Shown piece by piece: positions 10,693 through 17,982 of a stretch of DNA of 64,000 bases (the stretch's first letter is position 1; each line of letters starts with the position of its first letter). The translations under genes were made by a program, and so were the position numbers. This stretch comes from Proteobacteria bacterium DTSAM18. GTDB taxonomy: Bacteria > Myxococcota_A > UBA796 > GCA-2862545. Where the stretch lies: the NCBI GenBank assembly GCA_028767165.1, contig JARACJ010000009.1:1-64000 (forward strand), written 5' to 3'. The notes beneath the pieces were generated by a model. It searched no databases. It was not told the DNA's origin and saw only the letters and a list, made by a program, of their open reading frames with translations.

Positions 10693-11444
10693 CGGGACAC
10701 CTCCACCAGTGCCATGGGCAGGTCGAACCAGCCGACGCGGACCTGCTTCTCGAGGTTTTCGAACAGCTCGAGGATCTGGGCGTTGCCCTCACCCTCGACC
10801 GCACGCCACTCCCAGCCGCCGTCCTTGCGGACCACGAAGCCGGTCTTGTTGTCCTCGGTGCGGTAGTACATGGCGACCATGCCGAGGCGGCCGACGTCGA
10901 CCATCTGCTCGGTGCCGTCGGGCCAGGTCACGACCTGACGGTCCACGGCGTTCTCGCGGGACAGGCGGAACTCGTCCTCGACCACCTGCCAGAGACGACC
11001 GACGACCTTGCGGGGGTCGGTGGTGCCTTCCTGCAGCTGACGGCGCAGGGCGTTCACCGCCTCGACACGCTCGTCGGTGCGGTAGGGCAGGCCGGCCTTG
11101 ATGGCGGCCTCGATCTCGTCCATGCCAGCCAGGATGGTCGGGGTCAGGACCTCGGCGGCGATGTCATCGCTGCTGATGACCTCACGCTGACGCTCCACCA
11201 GGCGCTCCAGCTCCTCGAGCCGGTTCTCCTCCTGGCGGATGCGGCCTTCCAGCTCGACCTTGCGGAGCTCGAGGGAACGCAGATCGTTGCGAAGCTCCTC
11301 CTGCTCCAGCTCGAGGGTCTCCGAGAGCTGCTCGACCTCATTGCGAAGCTCGGCCAGGCGCTCGGCCCGGTCGGACGTGTCGTCCTGGGCGAGGGCGTTG
11401 CCCCCCAGGAGCAATGTAAACGCAATGTAAAGACTAGGTGACAT
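10689..11444 (-). CDS. DUF3450 periplasmic coiled-coil protein of the TonB2 cluster
   Basis: This 251-residue protein has a signal peptide (IAFTLLLGGNALAQ) and a long N-terminal coiled coil rich in Glu, Arg and Leu (about residues 22-115), then a globular part. DUF3450 genes precede ttpC in Vibrio and Shewanella TonB2 clusters, exactly as here. GGAG lies about 8 bases before the ATG. A dyad (11460-11485) separates it from the lipoprotein gene upstream, so it may be expressed by read-through or from its own promoter. Role within the complex is not established. Confidence 0.88.
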   Translation of the reverse strand: MSPSLYIAFTLLLGGNALAQDDTSDRAERLAELRNEVEQLSETLELEQEELRNDLRSLELRKVELEGRIRQEENRLEELERLVERQREVISSDDIAAEVLTPTILAGMDEIEAAIKAGLPYRTDERVEAVNALRRQLQEGTTDPRKVVGRLWQVVEDEFRLSRENAVDRQVVTWPDGTEQMVDVGRLGMVAMYYRTEDNKTGFVVRKDGGWEWRAVEGEGNAQILELFENLEKQVRVGWFDLPMALVEVSR

Positions 11445-11459
11445 GGTCTATCTCCAACA

Positions 11460-11485
11460 ATGGGGGACCCACTTGGGTCCCCCAT
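11460..11485. terminator. perfect 12-bp hairpin between lipoprotein and DUF3450 genes
   Basis: ATGGGGGACCCA, two loop bases, then TGGGTCCCCCAT. On the minus strand it is followed by TTGTTGG, so it has only a weak U tract. It lies 57 bases past the lipoprotein stop and 16 bases before the DUF3450 start, and could be a partial terminator setting the ratio of lipoprotein to transporter transcripts. Confidence 0.6.
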
Positions 11486-11541
11486 CAGAAATCTGGAGTC
11501 ACGTGGCGCCGGTCAGGCCCGGCGCCGGAGCCGTGACGGGC

Positions 11542-12939
11542 TCAGTTCGCTGCGCTGGTGGTCCAGCCTGCGGTCCAGTCGTCAGCGCCGATGGCGCCGG
11601 CGTAGTCGACAGCCTCGAAGAAGCCGCCGAAGTCCACGGCGTCCACGCCCAGCACGGGAGAACCGGACTTGGGTGCGAAGTTGGGGGAAAGCTCGTTGAA
11701 TGCGTCCTCGAGCATGGGGTCCACGAACTGGTTGCCCACGTTGAGGTTCCGCACGAAGTCGTCCGTGGTGAAGGGCGCAGTGGCGATGACGTTGTCGGAC
11801 TCGTCCAGCTGCACGTCGGGCACGGCGTTGAACATGGGGGTGGCCGGGCAGTCGAAGAAGGAGTTCTCGACGGTCAGCTCACCGTTCAGGCCCTCGCCGT
11901 CCCAGGCGTTGTCGAAGGTGGGGACGTGGTCGATGTCCATGCACCAGTCGTTCCAGCCCATGGAGATGGCGTGGGTGATGTTGGCGGCAGTGCCCTCGCG
12001 GAGCAGCATGCCGATGTCGGAGGTACCCATGCCGATGAGGGTGATGTTGGCGATCATCGGAGCGGAGCGGGGCTCGAAGTTGTTGCCGTCACCGTTGTTG
12101 TCGGCCTCGATGCCGTTGTCGCCCACGCCCTCGTAGTTCTGGGCGATGACGAACTGGGCCTTGCCCTGCCAGCCGTCGGTCCAGTCCATCAGGTCGTCGC
12201 CGGCGCCGGTGAGGAGCACGTGCTTGACGTTGACGGTGCCACCGAAGAACTCGATGCCGTCGTCGGCGTTCTGGTGGACCTGGATGTAGTCGACGGTGGT
12301 GCCGGCGCCGACGCCCTGGAAGGCGATGCCGTTGACTTCGTTGGTGTCGTTGATGAGGGTGCCGCCGAACTCGACGCGGACGTACTTGAGGACGCCGGAG
12401 TCGTCGTTGACGTCGCCGCCACCGTACTGGCCGGAGCCGCCCTCACCCTCGACGGAGCAGTCGGCGGGGTCGGTGACGGAGTCGCCGCAGGCGTTGGTGG
12501 GTGCGCGGCCGTTGATCATCAGGCCACCCCAGTCACCGGTGGCGCGGGAGCCCTCTTCCTTGGAGGAGGTGAAGACGATGGGTGCCTCGGCGGTGCCCTC
12601 GGCCATGATCTTGGAGCCGCGGGAGATGACGAGGAAGCCGTCGGTGGAGGTCTCGCCGTACACCGTGGTGCCGGGCTCGATGGTCAGGACGGCATCGTTG
12701 CCGTTGTCGTCACCGATGAACACGCCGCCCTGGAGCAGCCAGGCGTGGTCGGCGTCCATGGTGAAGGACTCGGTGATGGTGCCGGAGACGCGGCAGACGG
12801 TTCCCTCGCAGGACACGCCCTCGGGGAGGATGGTCATGCCGGTGTCCATGGTGTCCATGGTGTCGGTGCCGTCGGTGTCGCTGTCGGTGCATGCGGTCAG
12901 AGCCAGGAGGGCTGCCAGGGAAATCACTTCGATGCGCAT
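11542..12939 (-). CDS. surface lipoprotein, beta-helix-like, partner of the TonB receptor
   Basis: This 465-residue protein has a signal peptide with lipobox LLALTAC, an Asp/Thr-rich tether (TDSDTDGTDTMD), then a repetitive fold with features such as GDWGGLMINGRAP, LKYVRVEFGG, ADDGIEFFGGTVNVKH and SPVLGVDA. These words are shared with a widespread family of secreted proteins, often misannotated as multidrug transporters, found next to TonB receptors. The start at 12939 has a GAGGAG site. First gene of the TonB2-type operon, it could be the ligand-capture partner of the receptor at 3372-6509; that is inference from position. Many Asp/Asn residues suggest calcium binding. Confidence 0.85.
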   Translation of the reverse strand: MRIEVISLAALLALTACTDSDTDGTDTMDTMDTGMTILPEGVSCEGTVCRVSGTITESFTMDADHAWLLQGGVFIGDDNGNDAVLTIEPGTTVYGETSTDGFLVISRGSKIMAEGTAEAPIVFTSSKEEGSRATGDWGGLMINGRAPTNACGDSVTDPADCSVEGEGGSGQYGGGDVNDDSGVLKYVRVEFGGTLINDTNEVNGIAFQGVGAGTTVDYIQVHQNADDGIEFFGGTVNVKHVLLTGAGDDLMDWTDGWQGKAQFVIAQNYEGVGDNGIEADNNGDGNNFEPRSAPMIANITLIGMGTSDIGMLLREGTAANITHAISMGWNDWCMDIDHVPTFDNAWDGEGLNGELTVENSFFDCPATPMFNAVPDVQLDESDNVIATAPFTTDDFVRNLNVGNQFVDPMLEDAFNELSPNFAPKSGSPVLGVDAVDFGGFFEAVDYAGAIGADDWTAGWTTSAAN

Positions 12940-13231
12940 GGTGTCGTCTCCTCGATGGACCCGGTGAAGTGGGCCTTTCGGACGCACTGTACTTACGGGC
13001 CCCAGGTGACACGTCTCATGCGGCAGGGTGAATCAAAGCAACAGATCTGGTCTGCAACCTGCACGCGCGCGTCACACTGTCACGATGGCGACACACGGAT
13101 CCGCCAGATCGGGGTCTGTTGGCGTCTATCGTCGATTGGCGATTTGCTGGACTTCACGGCCCCGCCACGAGGCGCCCACGTCCGTCACCGGGGGCCGTGC
13201 CCCGTGACGGAAGGCATCGAGGTCCATTCCC

Positions 13232-14404
13232 TCAAGGTGCGTCTTGCAGGGCCGCCTGTTCGTATGCAGCCTGCAGATCCGACACCCGGGATGACCAGGT
13301 CCATCGGGCGAGGACAGCCGCCCTTCCCGACCTGCCGAGACCCTCGCACAGATCCTGGTGGGATGCATGTGACAAGAGCACCCCCGCCAGGGCGTCGATG
13401 TCGTCGCTGCCCACGGTGATGACGCCCTCGATGGGCTGGGCGATGGAGGCGGGCACCACCACGGGCACGCCACACATCAACATGTTGAGCAGCTTCATCG
13501 GAAAGCCCGCGCAGGTGCGCCGGGGGATGGCCGCCAGGCGGGCGCCGGAGACGAGCTCGCAGACCTGCTCGAAGTCGTCGCAGCGCACGAACCGGCGCCG
13601 GTCCTGGGGGAGCCCGGCGACATCCGCCATGGCATGCGCCCGCTCCGGGTCGCCATGGGTCGCCACCACCAGCCCGAGCTCGTCGGTGCGCGCCACCGCC
13701 TCCATCAGGCGATCGAGCTCCTGGTAGGCGTCGAGGTTGCCGGCGTAGGCCACCCACGGACGCCCCTGCAGATCATGGCGCACGCGCGCGGCCCGTGCGT
13801 CGATGGCGGGGAACTCCTCCGGATCCACACCGGGATGGACGAGCGTGGTGCCGCGGGCACCGAGGGCATCCATCTGATCCTGCGAGCGCCTGGACAGGCA
13901 GACCACGTGGTCCGGCAGGTGGCTCGTGACGCCGTCGAGCCGCGAGCCGAGCCGCGCCATCCAGGTGGCCCACCGCTCGTCGAAGTAGACGGGCAGCTCC
14001 TCGGCGAGGTTGGTGTGGGGCGTCCACACCAGGGGCACGTCCTTGCCCGCCAGCGCCAGCGCGGCCCTCACCAGGAAGGGGGCCTCCACATGGTGGGCGT
14101 GGATCACGTCGATGCGTTCCTGCCGCAGCAGCCGGACCAGCCCGGCGAGCAGCAGCCCGTCCCAGGGCAGCTTGGCCCACTGGGGACCGGAGCCGAGGTG
14201 CCCCACCGGCAGCCTGCCGACCGGCACCCGCTCGACGCCTTCGGGCCACGCGCCTTCCCCATACCCATAGGCAGCGAGCCACACCCGATGCCCCGCCGCC
14301 GCCAGCGCCCTGGCGAGCCCGCCGGCGTACACCTGCGATCCCTGCAGGGACGGAAAGGGAAACGCCCCCACCGTGAGGATGTTCAACGTCGCGGCATCCG
14401 GCAT
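13232..14404 (-). CDS. glycosyltransferase, GT-B fold, family 4-like
   Basis: This 390-residue enzyme has an N-terminal acceptor domain with the typical LQGSQVYAGGLARALAAAGH start and DVIHAHHVEAPFL, and a C-terminal nucleotide-sugar domain with HPGVDPEEFP, VAYAGNLDAYQELDRL and FPMKLLNMLMCGVPVVVP. The two acidic residues of the usual EX7E motif are replaced (A and N), as in the GFPMKLLN subgroup. I start at 14404, where AGGAGT precedes ATG; the reading frame continues upstream only through a 31-bp repeat and is not coding there. No other polysaccharide genes adjoin, so the acceptor is unknown. Confidence 0.88.
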   Translation of the reverse strand: MPDAATLNILTVGAFPFPSLQGSQVYAGGLARALAAAGHRVWLAAYGYGEGAWPEGVERVPVGRLPVGHLGSGPQWAKLPWDGLLLAGLVRLLRQERIDVIHAHHVEAPFLVRAALALAGKDVPLVWTPHTNLAEELPVYFDERWATWMARLGSRLDGVTSHLPDHVVCLSRRSQDQMDALGARGTTLVHPGVDPEEFPAIDARAARVRHDLQGRPWVAYAGNLDAYQELDRLMEAVARTDELGLVVATHGDPERAHAMADVAGLPQDRRRFVRCDDFEQVCELVSGARLAAIPRRTCAGFPMKLLNMLMCGVPVVVPASIAQPIEGVITVGSDDIDALAGVLLSHASHQDLCEGLGRSGRAAVLARWTWSSRVSDLQAAYEQAALQDAP

Positions 14405-14506
14405 GTGCTCACTCCTGATGCCTGCCCGGTAACGGGCCAGCCCGCCCGGGGCCCTAAGGGGTGTAGGGGAGTGCAGGTGTGCGGGGGCATGGGGGCATGG
14501 ATCCAT

Positions 14507-14692
14507 GAGGCCATGAAGCATGAGGGCCCTGAAACACGAGGCCATGAAGCATGAGGGCCCTGAAACACGAGGCCGTGAAGCATGAGGGCCCTGAAACACG
14601 AGGCCATGAAGCATGAGGGCCCTGAACCACGAGGCCATGAAGCATGAGGGCCCTGAAACACGAGGCCATGAAGCATGAGGGCCCTGAAACAT
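14507..14692. repeat. 31-bp tandem repeat, six units
   Basis: Six head-to-tail units begin at 14507, 14538, 14569, 14600, 14631 and 14662. The unit has the words GAGGCCATGAAGCATGAGGG and CCCTGAAACAC. Units differ by single bases (for example GTG for ATG in the third, ACC for ACA in the fifth), so it is an old or slowly drifting array. There are no unique spacers, which excludes CRISPR. Because 31 is not a multiple of three, every minus-strand frame stays open and gives false coding sequence. CATG-rich words in the opposite sense recur at 53.5-53.7 kb. Confidence 0.9.
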
Positions 14693-14769
14693 GGGCCAAG
14701 AGGGTCAGACCGCAACCCGTGACATCTTCCCCCTCCCTCTCCAACTCCCCAAGACCAGAAAATCCCCCA

Positions 14770-14952
14770 GGATGGGGGAGTGGGAGTGACGGACCGAGGG
14801 CGGCGAGTCTGATTCGGAGTCCGTGGGGTCAGGTCACCGAAGGGGACCGCTCGCGACGAGGGCGCCTACTGGAAGTAGGCAACTGAGGAGAGGGACACCA
14901 CGGGCCCGAAGCAGGCCGCCGACCGAAGGGAGTCAATCCCACTCACCCATCC
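14770..14952 (-). repeat. structured ~180-nt element, copy 1
   Basis: Arms 14770-14790 and 14932-14952 pair at 19 of 21 positions and enclose about 140 bases shared with copies 2 and 3. Inside are a CCTAC-TTCCA-GTAGG hairpin, a GGTC...GACC hairpin with a CTTCGG turn, a GCCTGCTTCGGGCC hairpin and the fully conserved CTCGCCGCCCTCGGTCCGT (minus-strand reading). On the minus strand the outer stem is followed by TGGGGGATTTTCTGG and TCTTGG, matching the tail of copy 3. The minus strand is the likely RNA. It reads as a branched terminator or 3'-UTR RNA; no known Rfam family is claimed. Confidence 0.75.
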
Positions 14953-14957
14953 AAGTA

Positions 14958-15138
14958 GATGGGGGAGTGGGATTGACGGACCGAGGGCGGCGAGTCTGAT
15001 TCGGCGTCCGTGGGGTCAGGTCACCGAAGGGGACCGCTCGCGACGAGGGCGCCTACTGGAAGTAGGCAACTGAGGAGAGGGACACCACGGGCCCGAAGCA
15101 GGCCGCCGACCGAAGGGAGCCACCCCCACTCACCCATC
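14958..15138 (-). repeat. structured ~180-nt element, copy 2, at the 3' end of the pilin gene
   Basis: Near-identical to copy 1 at a 187-bp period, and directly behind the pilin gene. Arms 14958-14977 and 15119-15138 pair at 16 of 20 positions by plain complementarity; two of the four exceptions become G-U pairs only if the minus strand is the RNA, which supports that strand. The 5' arm contains the last pilin codons and its TGA. The 3' tail is cut to CCAAGTA (plus strand), and its junction with copy 1 forms a near-perfect 20-bp dyad (14932-14977). Confidence 0.75.
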
Positions 15139-15309
15139 CGTGTCGATGTTGGCCATCGCATCGGACACATCGGTGAGCGTGTCACGCATGTTGCCGCCGA
15201 GGACGGACAGCGTCGAGACGATGGCGACGGCGATGAGCGCAACGATGAGGGCGTACTCGACGGCGGTGACGCCTTCTTCCTGTCGGAAAAATCGCATGAG
15301 CTTGTGCAT
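15130..15309 (-). CDS. Flp/Fap-type pilin
   Basis: This 59-residue pre-pilin has the class IVb signature: a short basic leader, cleavage after EEG, then VTAVEYALI with Glu at +5, a hydrophobic helix (VALIAVAIVSTLSVLG) and a short polar tail. Flp pilins build tight-adherence pili through the Tad machinery. GGGAGG lies just before the ATG at 15309. No prepilin peptidase, Tad ATPase or secretin gene occurs anywhere in the window, so it is an orphan that must use machinery encoded elsewhere. The last codons lie inside the stem of structured element copy 2. Confidence 0.88.
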   Translation of the reverse strand: MHKLMRFFRQEEGVTAVEYALIVALIAVAIVSTLSVLGGNMRDTLTDVSDAMANIDTDG

Positions 15310-15529
15310 CTGCCCTCCCCGTGGGATGTCCCTGGAAGCCCGGGTTCGATCCTGCCTGATCAGGCCATCGGATCGTGGCGAAAGAAAAATATCGTCTGAC
15401 TTCGGTATCAGGACCCGAACCACTTCGGCAGAATACCGACTTCCTTCGGACATGGCCACGGAAAATCCGCAGCCACGCCAATATCCCCGCCTGGAGCGCC
15501 CCAGCGTCCGTTCTGGACGGCTCGCCGGC

Positions 15530-16051
15530 TCAGTTGATTTCCTTCTCCGGGGCGAACAGCTTGAGACCGAGTACGCCGCCGAGCACACCGAAGATGCTGT
15601 ACACGGCGCCTCCGCAGAACAGGCTGCCGAGGAAGCTCACGAACGCGTTGCCGGCGCCGGCCATCTCCGCCTGCTCGGCCGCGAGCTCGAGCTGCTCGAT
15701 GGTCTCCGGCGGCAGATCGGGAATCTGGGACAGGAAGTCGATCAGCATCTGGGTGGAGGCCACGTCGCCTCCGGCCAGCGACCAGATGAGGCCGCTGATG
15801 GCCTGACCGAACGCCGCCATCACGGCCACGATGAGGCCGTAGATCATCGCCTCGGACAAGGCCAGGCCGGCCGTGGGGTTGCCGCGGCAGAACATGCGGA
15901 CACCGATCGCCGCCGGCAACCACACGCCGATGCAGAAGCAGCAGACGAGGACGCCGCCCACGAACGGAATCGCTGCCAGGACCGCCGCGACCGCACCGAC
16001 GATGACGGCGTGCTTGAGGTAGCCCTCGGAACTCAACCCACCTGGCATCAT
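15530..16051 (-). CDS. small multi-pass membrane protein, unknown
   Basis: This is a protein of about 173 residues with four or more hydrophobic segments (VGAVAAVLAAIPFVGGVLVCC, PAAIGVRMFC, AMIYGLIVAVMAAFG, VYSIFGVLGGVLGLKLF) and a soluble loop with PPETIEQLELAAEQAE. Cys pairs (CCFC, FCRG, FCGG) lie near membrane edges. I do not recognise the family. The start is unclear: 16051, 16048 and a GTG at 16057 are all possible, with GGGAGG or GGAAGG nearby. It is 220 bases upstream of the pilin gene on the same strand; functional linkage is unproven. Confidence 0.65.
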   Translation of the reverse strand: MMPGGLSSEGYLKHAVIVGAVAAVLAAIPFVGGVLVCCFCIGVWLPAAIGVRMFCRGNPTAGLALSEAMIYGLIVAVMAAFGQAISGLIWSLAGGDVASTQMLIDFLSQIPDLPPETIEQLELAAEQAEMAGAGNAFVSFLGSLFCGGAVYSIFGVLGGVLGLKLFAPEKEIN

Positions 16052-16130
16052 GCCTTCCACTGTGCCTCCCACCCCATCGGGGATGTCGTTGCAGCTTGGA
16101 TACCACGAAACCGGGTCGGTACGCTCCCCA

Positions 16131-16439
16131 TCACAGGTACCGATGTTCCCCGATGCGGCGGGAAGCACGGAAGCTCCCTTCGAACCGGTTCACGCCATCT
16201 CCGCGCATCCGGGGGGCATGGACCTCGAGATAGGCCGTCAGATCCTCACGGGATGCCACCTTGTAGGTCACCGTGAACCGCTTCCAGCCCTCGTCGTCGC
16301 CTTCCCAGGCCACGAGCTCCGCCGACTCGAACCCCGGCAGGGTGAGCATCTCGTCGATGTGGGGCCGGAGCCACGCCAGGTAGTCTTCGACAACCGCCGG
16401 CTCGACCGACAGATTCACTTCGTAGATCGCCTTTCCCAT
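16131..16439 (-). CDS. DUF4286 family protein
   Basis: This 102-residue cytoplasmic protein matches the DUF4286 pattern: IYEVNLSVEP near the N-terminus, the LPGFESAELV segment, then WKRFTVTYKVASREDLTAYL and a closing MRGDGVNRFEGSFRASRRI. These look like small ferredoxin-like (dimeric alpha-beta barrel) proteins. GGGAGG precedes the ATG at 16439. It is divergent from the homocysteine methyltransferase with only 20 bases between start codons, so promoters overlap the opposite genes. Function unknown. Confidence 0.75.
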   Translation of the reverse strand: MGKAIYEVNLSVEPAVVEDYLAWLRPHIDEMLTLPGFESAELVAWEGDDEGWKRFTVTYKVASREDLTAYLEVHAPRMRGDGVNRFEGSFRASRRIGEHRYL

Positions 16440-16459
16440 CTCGCCTCCCGGAACGCCGG

Positions 16460-17290
16460 ATGCCTGCATCGACCACACGCCCCATCCTGATGGACGGCGC
16501 CATGGGCACCGCCCTCGAAGCACAGGGTCTGCACCTGCCCGAGGGACCCTGGTCGGCCCACGCTGTCCAGTACCACCCCCACACCGTCCGGGCACTGCAC
16601 GCCGCCTACGCACGCGCCGGCGCCACGCTGCACACCGCCGCCACCTTCCGCACCCAGCCCTGGATCGTCGGCGAGCGCGCCGGTCCCCTCACCCGCCTCG
16701 CCACGCACCTCGCCCGCACCGCCGTGCCGAGGCACCACCGGGTGGCCGGCTCGATGGCCCCCGAGGCGGACTGCTACCTCCAGGCGCCCCTCTCCTCCAC
16801 GGCCCGCCGAAACCACCTGGCCATGGCCCGGCTGCTGGCCGCGGCCGGCGTCGACCTCATCCTCGTCGAGACCTTCGCCAACCTCGACGAGGCCCTGGTC
16901 GCCACGGAGGCCGCGCTCTCCACCGGTCTGCCCGTGTGGGCCACCCTCACCCCGGGACCGTACGGTGACCTGCTCGGCCCACGGGAGCTCGCCCGGGGCG
17001 CACAGGCGCTGCACCGGGCCGGGGCGTCGGTCGTGGGGGTCAACTGCCTGCCCAGCGCGAGGGCCCTGCGCTGGCTCGAGCCGCTGGCCGCCCTGGGGGT
17101 CCCGTGGGGTGTCCATGCCAACGCCGGCCCTCGAACCGACCATCGGTGGTCCGACCAACCGCAAGGTCCCGCACGATTCGCCGCCGACGCAAAGTCCGCC
17201 TGGCAGCTGGGTGCCTGCTACGTGGGCGGCTGCTGCGGCACCACGCCATTGCACATTGCACATATGGACCGTACGCTGAAGGCTTCCTAG
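16460..17290 (+). CDS. homocysteine S-methyltransferase domain protein
   Basis: This 276-residue protein is a single Hcy-binding barrel: ILMDGAMGTALEAQG at the start, VETFANLDEAL, and the three zinc-ligand Cys in GVNCLPS and GGCCGTT. Such enzymes (MmuM/BHMT class) move a methyl group from S-methylmethionine, betaine or similar donors to homocysteine. Length is slightly short for the family. A full B12-dependent MetH is also encoded at 37250, so this may be a salvage or repair route. The donor cannot be inferred. A promoter for the next gene appears inside its 3' end. Confidence 0.88.
   Translation: MPASTTRPILMDGAMGTALEAQGLHLPEGPWSAHAVQYHPHTVRALHAAYARAGATLHTAATFRTQPWIVGERAGPLTRLATHLARTAVPRHHRVAGSMAPEADCYLQAPLSSTARRNHLAMARLLAAAGVDLILVETFANLDEALVATEAALSTGLPVWATLTPGPYGDLLGPRELARGAQALHRAGASVVGVNCLPSARALRWLEPLAALGVPWGVHANAGPRTDHRWSDQPQGPARFAADAKSAWQLGACYVGGCCGTTPLHIAHMDRTLKAS
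17249..17277 (+). promoter_or_regulatory. candidate sigma-70 promoter
   Basis: TTGCAC, a 17-base spacer, then TACGCT, within the last codons of the homocysteine methyltransferase gene. The spacer includes ATTGCACATATGG, unusually A/T-rich for this window. The start point would be near 17284, about 80 bases before the next gene at 17364. Confidence 0.4.
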
Positions 17291-17363
17291 GGGGAAAGAG
17301 TGGTCCAAGCCTGCCGATGAGGCAGGAGTGCGCCACACGACCCCACACTTCCATGGAGACCTC

Positions 17364-17876
17364 ATGCGCCGTCTGTTCCACATGATGAGCCTGAGCCTGC
17401 TGGGTTCCGCGGCCTGGGCCGACGAACCCGAGCCGCAGGTGGAGGTCCGCGAGGATGGCTCCGTGGTGGGTCGCATGCTCATCGAGGAAGCTCCCGAAGA
17501 CGTCAAGGACGCCCTCATGCCCGCCCAGACCCAGGGCAGGCCCCCCACCGGCGTCATCTCGGTCGACACCACCACGAACGGCCGCTGCATCGACATCCAC
17601 CGTCGCACCAAGGGCCTGATGAGCCCGCTCGAGATGGACACCCGCCTGTGCCCCACCGGCACGGGATGGCAGGAGCACCTCGTGAGCTCCGACGACTTCG
17701 CCAAGTACAACACCACCTGGCACGTGCGCCAGGCGCCCGGCGGACACTCCTACGTCGAGGTCCGGGTCGACTCGGCGGTCAACCTGAAGGTTCCCGAGTC
17801 CCTGAAGCACCGCACCACCGCCCAGGGCATCCGCGACGTCTTCACCAAGCTGATGGATCAGCTCTCCCGACGCTGA
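17364..17876 (+). CDS. exported protein, unknown
   Basis: This 170-residue protein starts at the ATG with GGAGA upstream. It has a signal peptide (MSLSLLGSAAWA) and a small mature domain with two Cys (GRCIDIH, RLCPTG) that may form a disulfide, and a helical end (TTAQGIRDVFTKLMDQL). I do not recognise a family. It stands alone between the methyltransferase and the next pair of genes. Confidence 0.7.
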   Translation: MRRLFHMMSLSLLGSAAWADEPEPQVEVREDGSVVGRMLIEEAPEDVKDALMPAQTQGRPPTGVISVDTTTNGRCIDIHRRTKGLMSPLEMDTRLCPTGTGWQEHLVSSDDFAKYNTTWHVRQAPGGHSYVEVRVDSAVNLKVPESLKHRTTAQGIRDVFTKLMDQLSRR

Positions 17877-17982
17877 GGCCCCTGGCGTCCAGGGCGCCTC
17901 GGTACGCCACCCGCGCCTTCTCGGGACCTCCCGACGAGGCGCGGCGTCCGTTATGGTGGACGCGACCCACACGAGGCGATCC

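Noticed and set aside
14405-14692. N-terminal extension of the glycosyltransferase frame
   Set aside because: It is only the translated 31-bp repeat; a good ribosome site and the family start lie at 14404.
14507-14692. CRISPR array
   Set aside because: Units abut with no spacers and no cas genes are present.
14770-15138. Integron attC sites
   Set aside because: No GTTRRRY/RYYYAAC core, no integrase and no cassette structure; interior hairpins and U tract fit RNA better.
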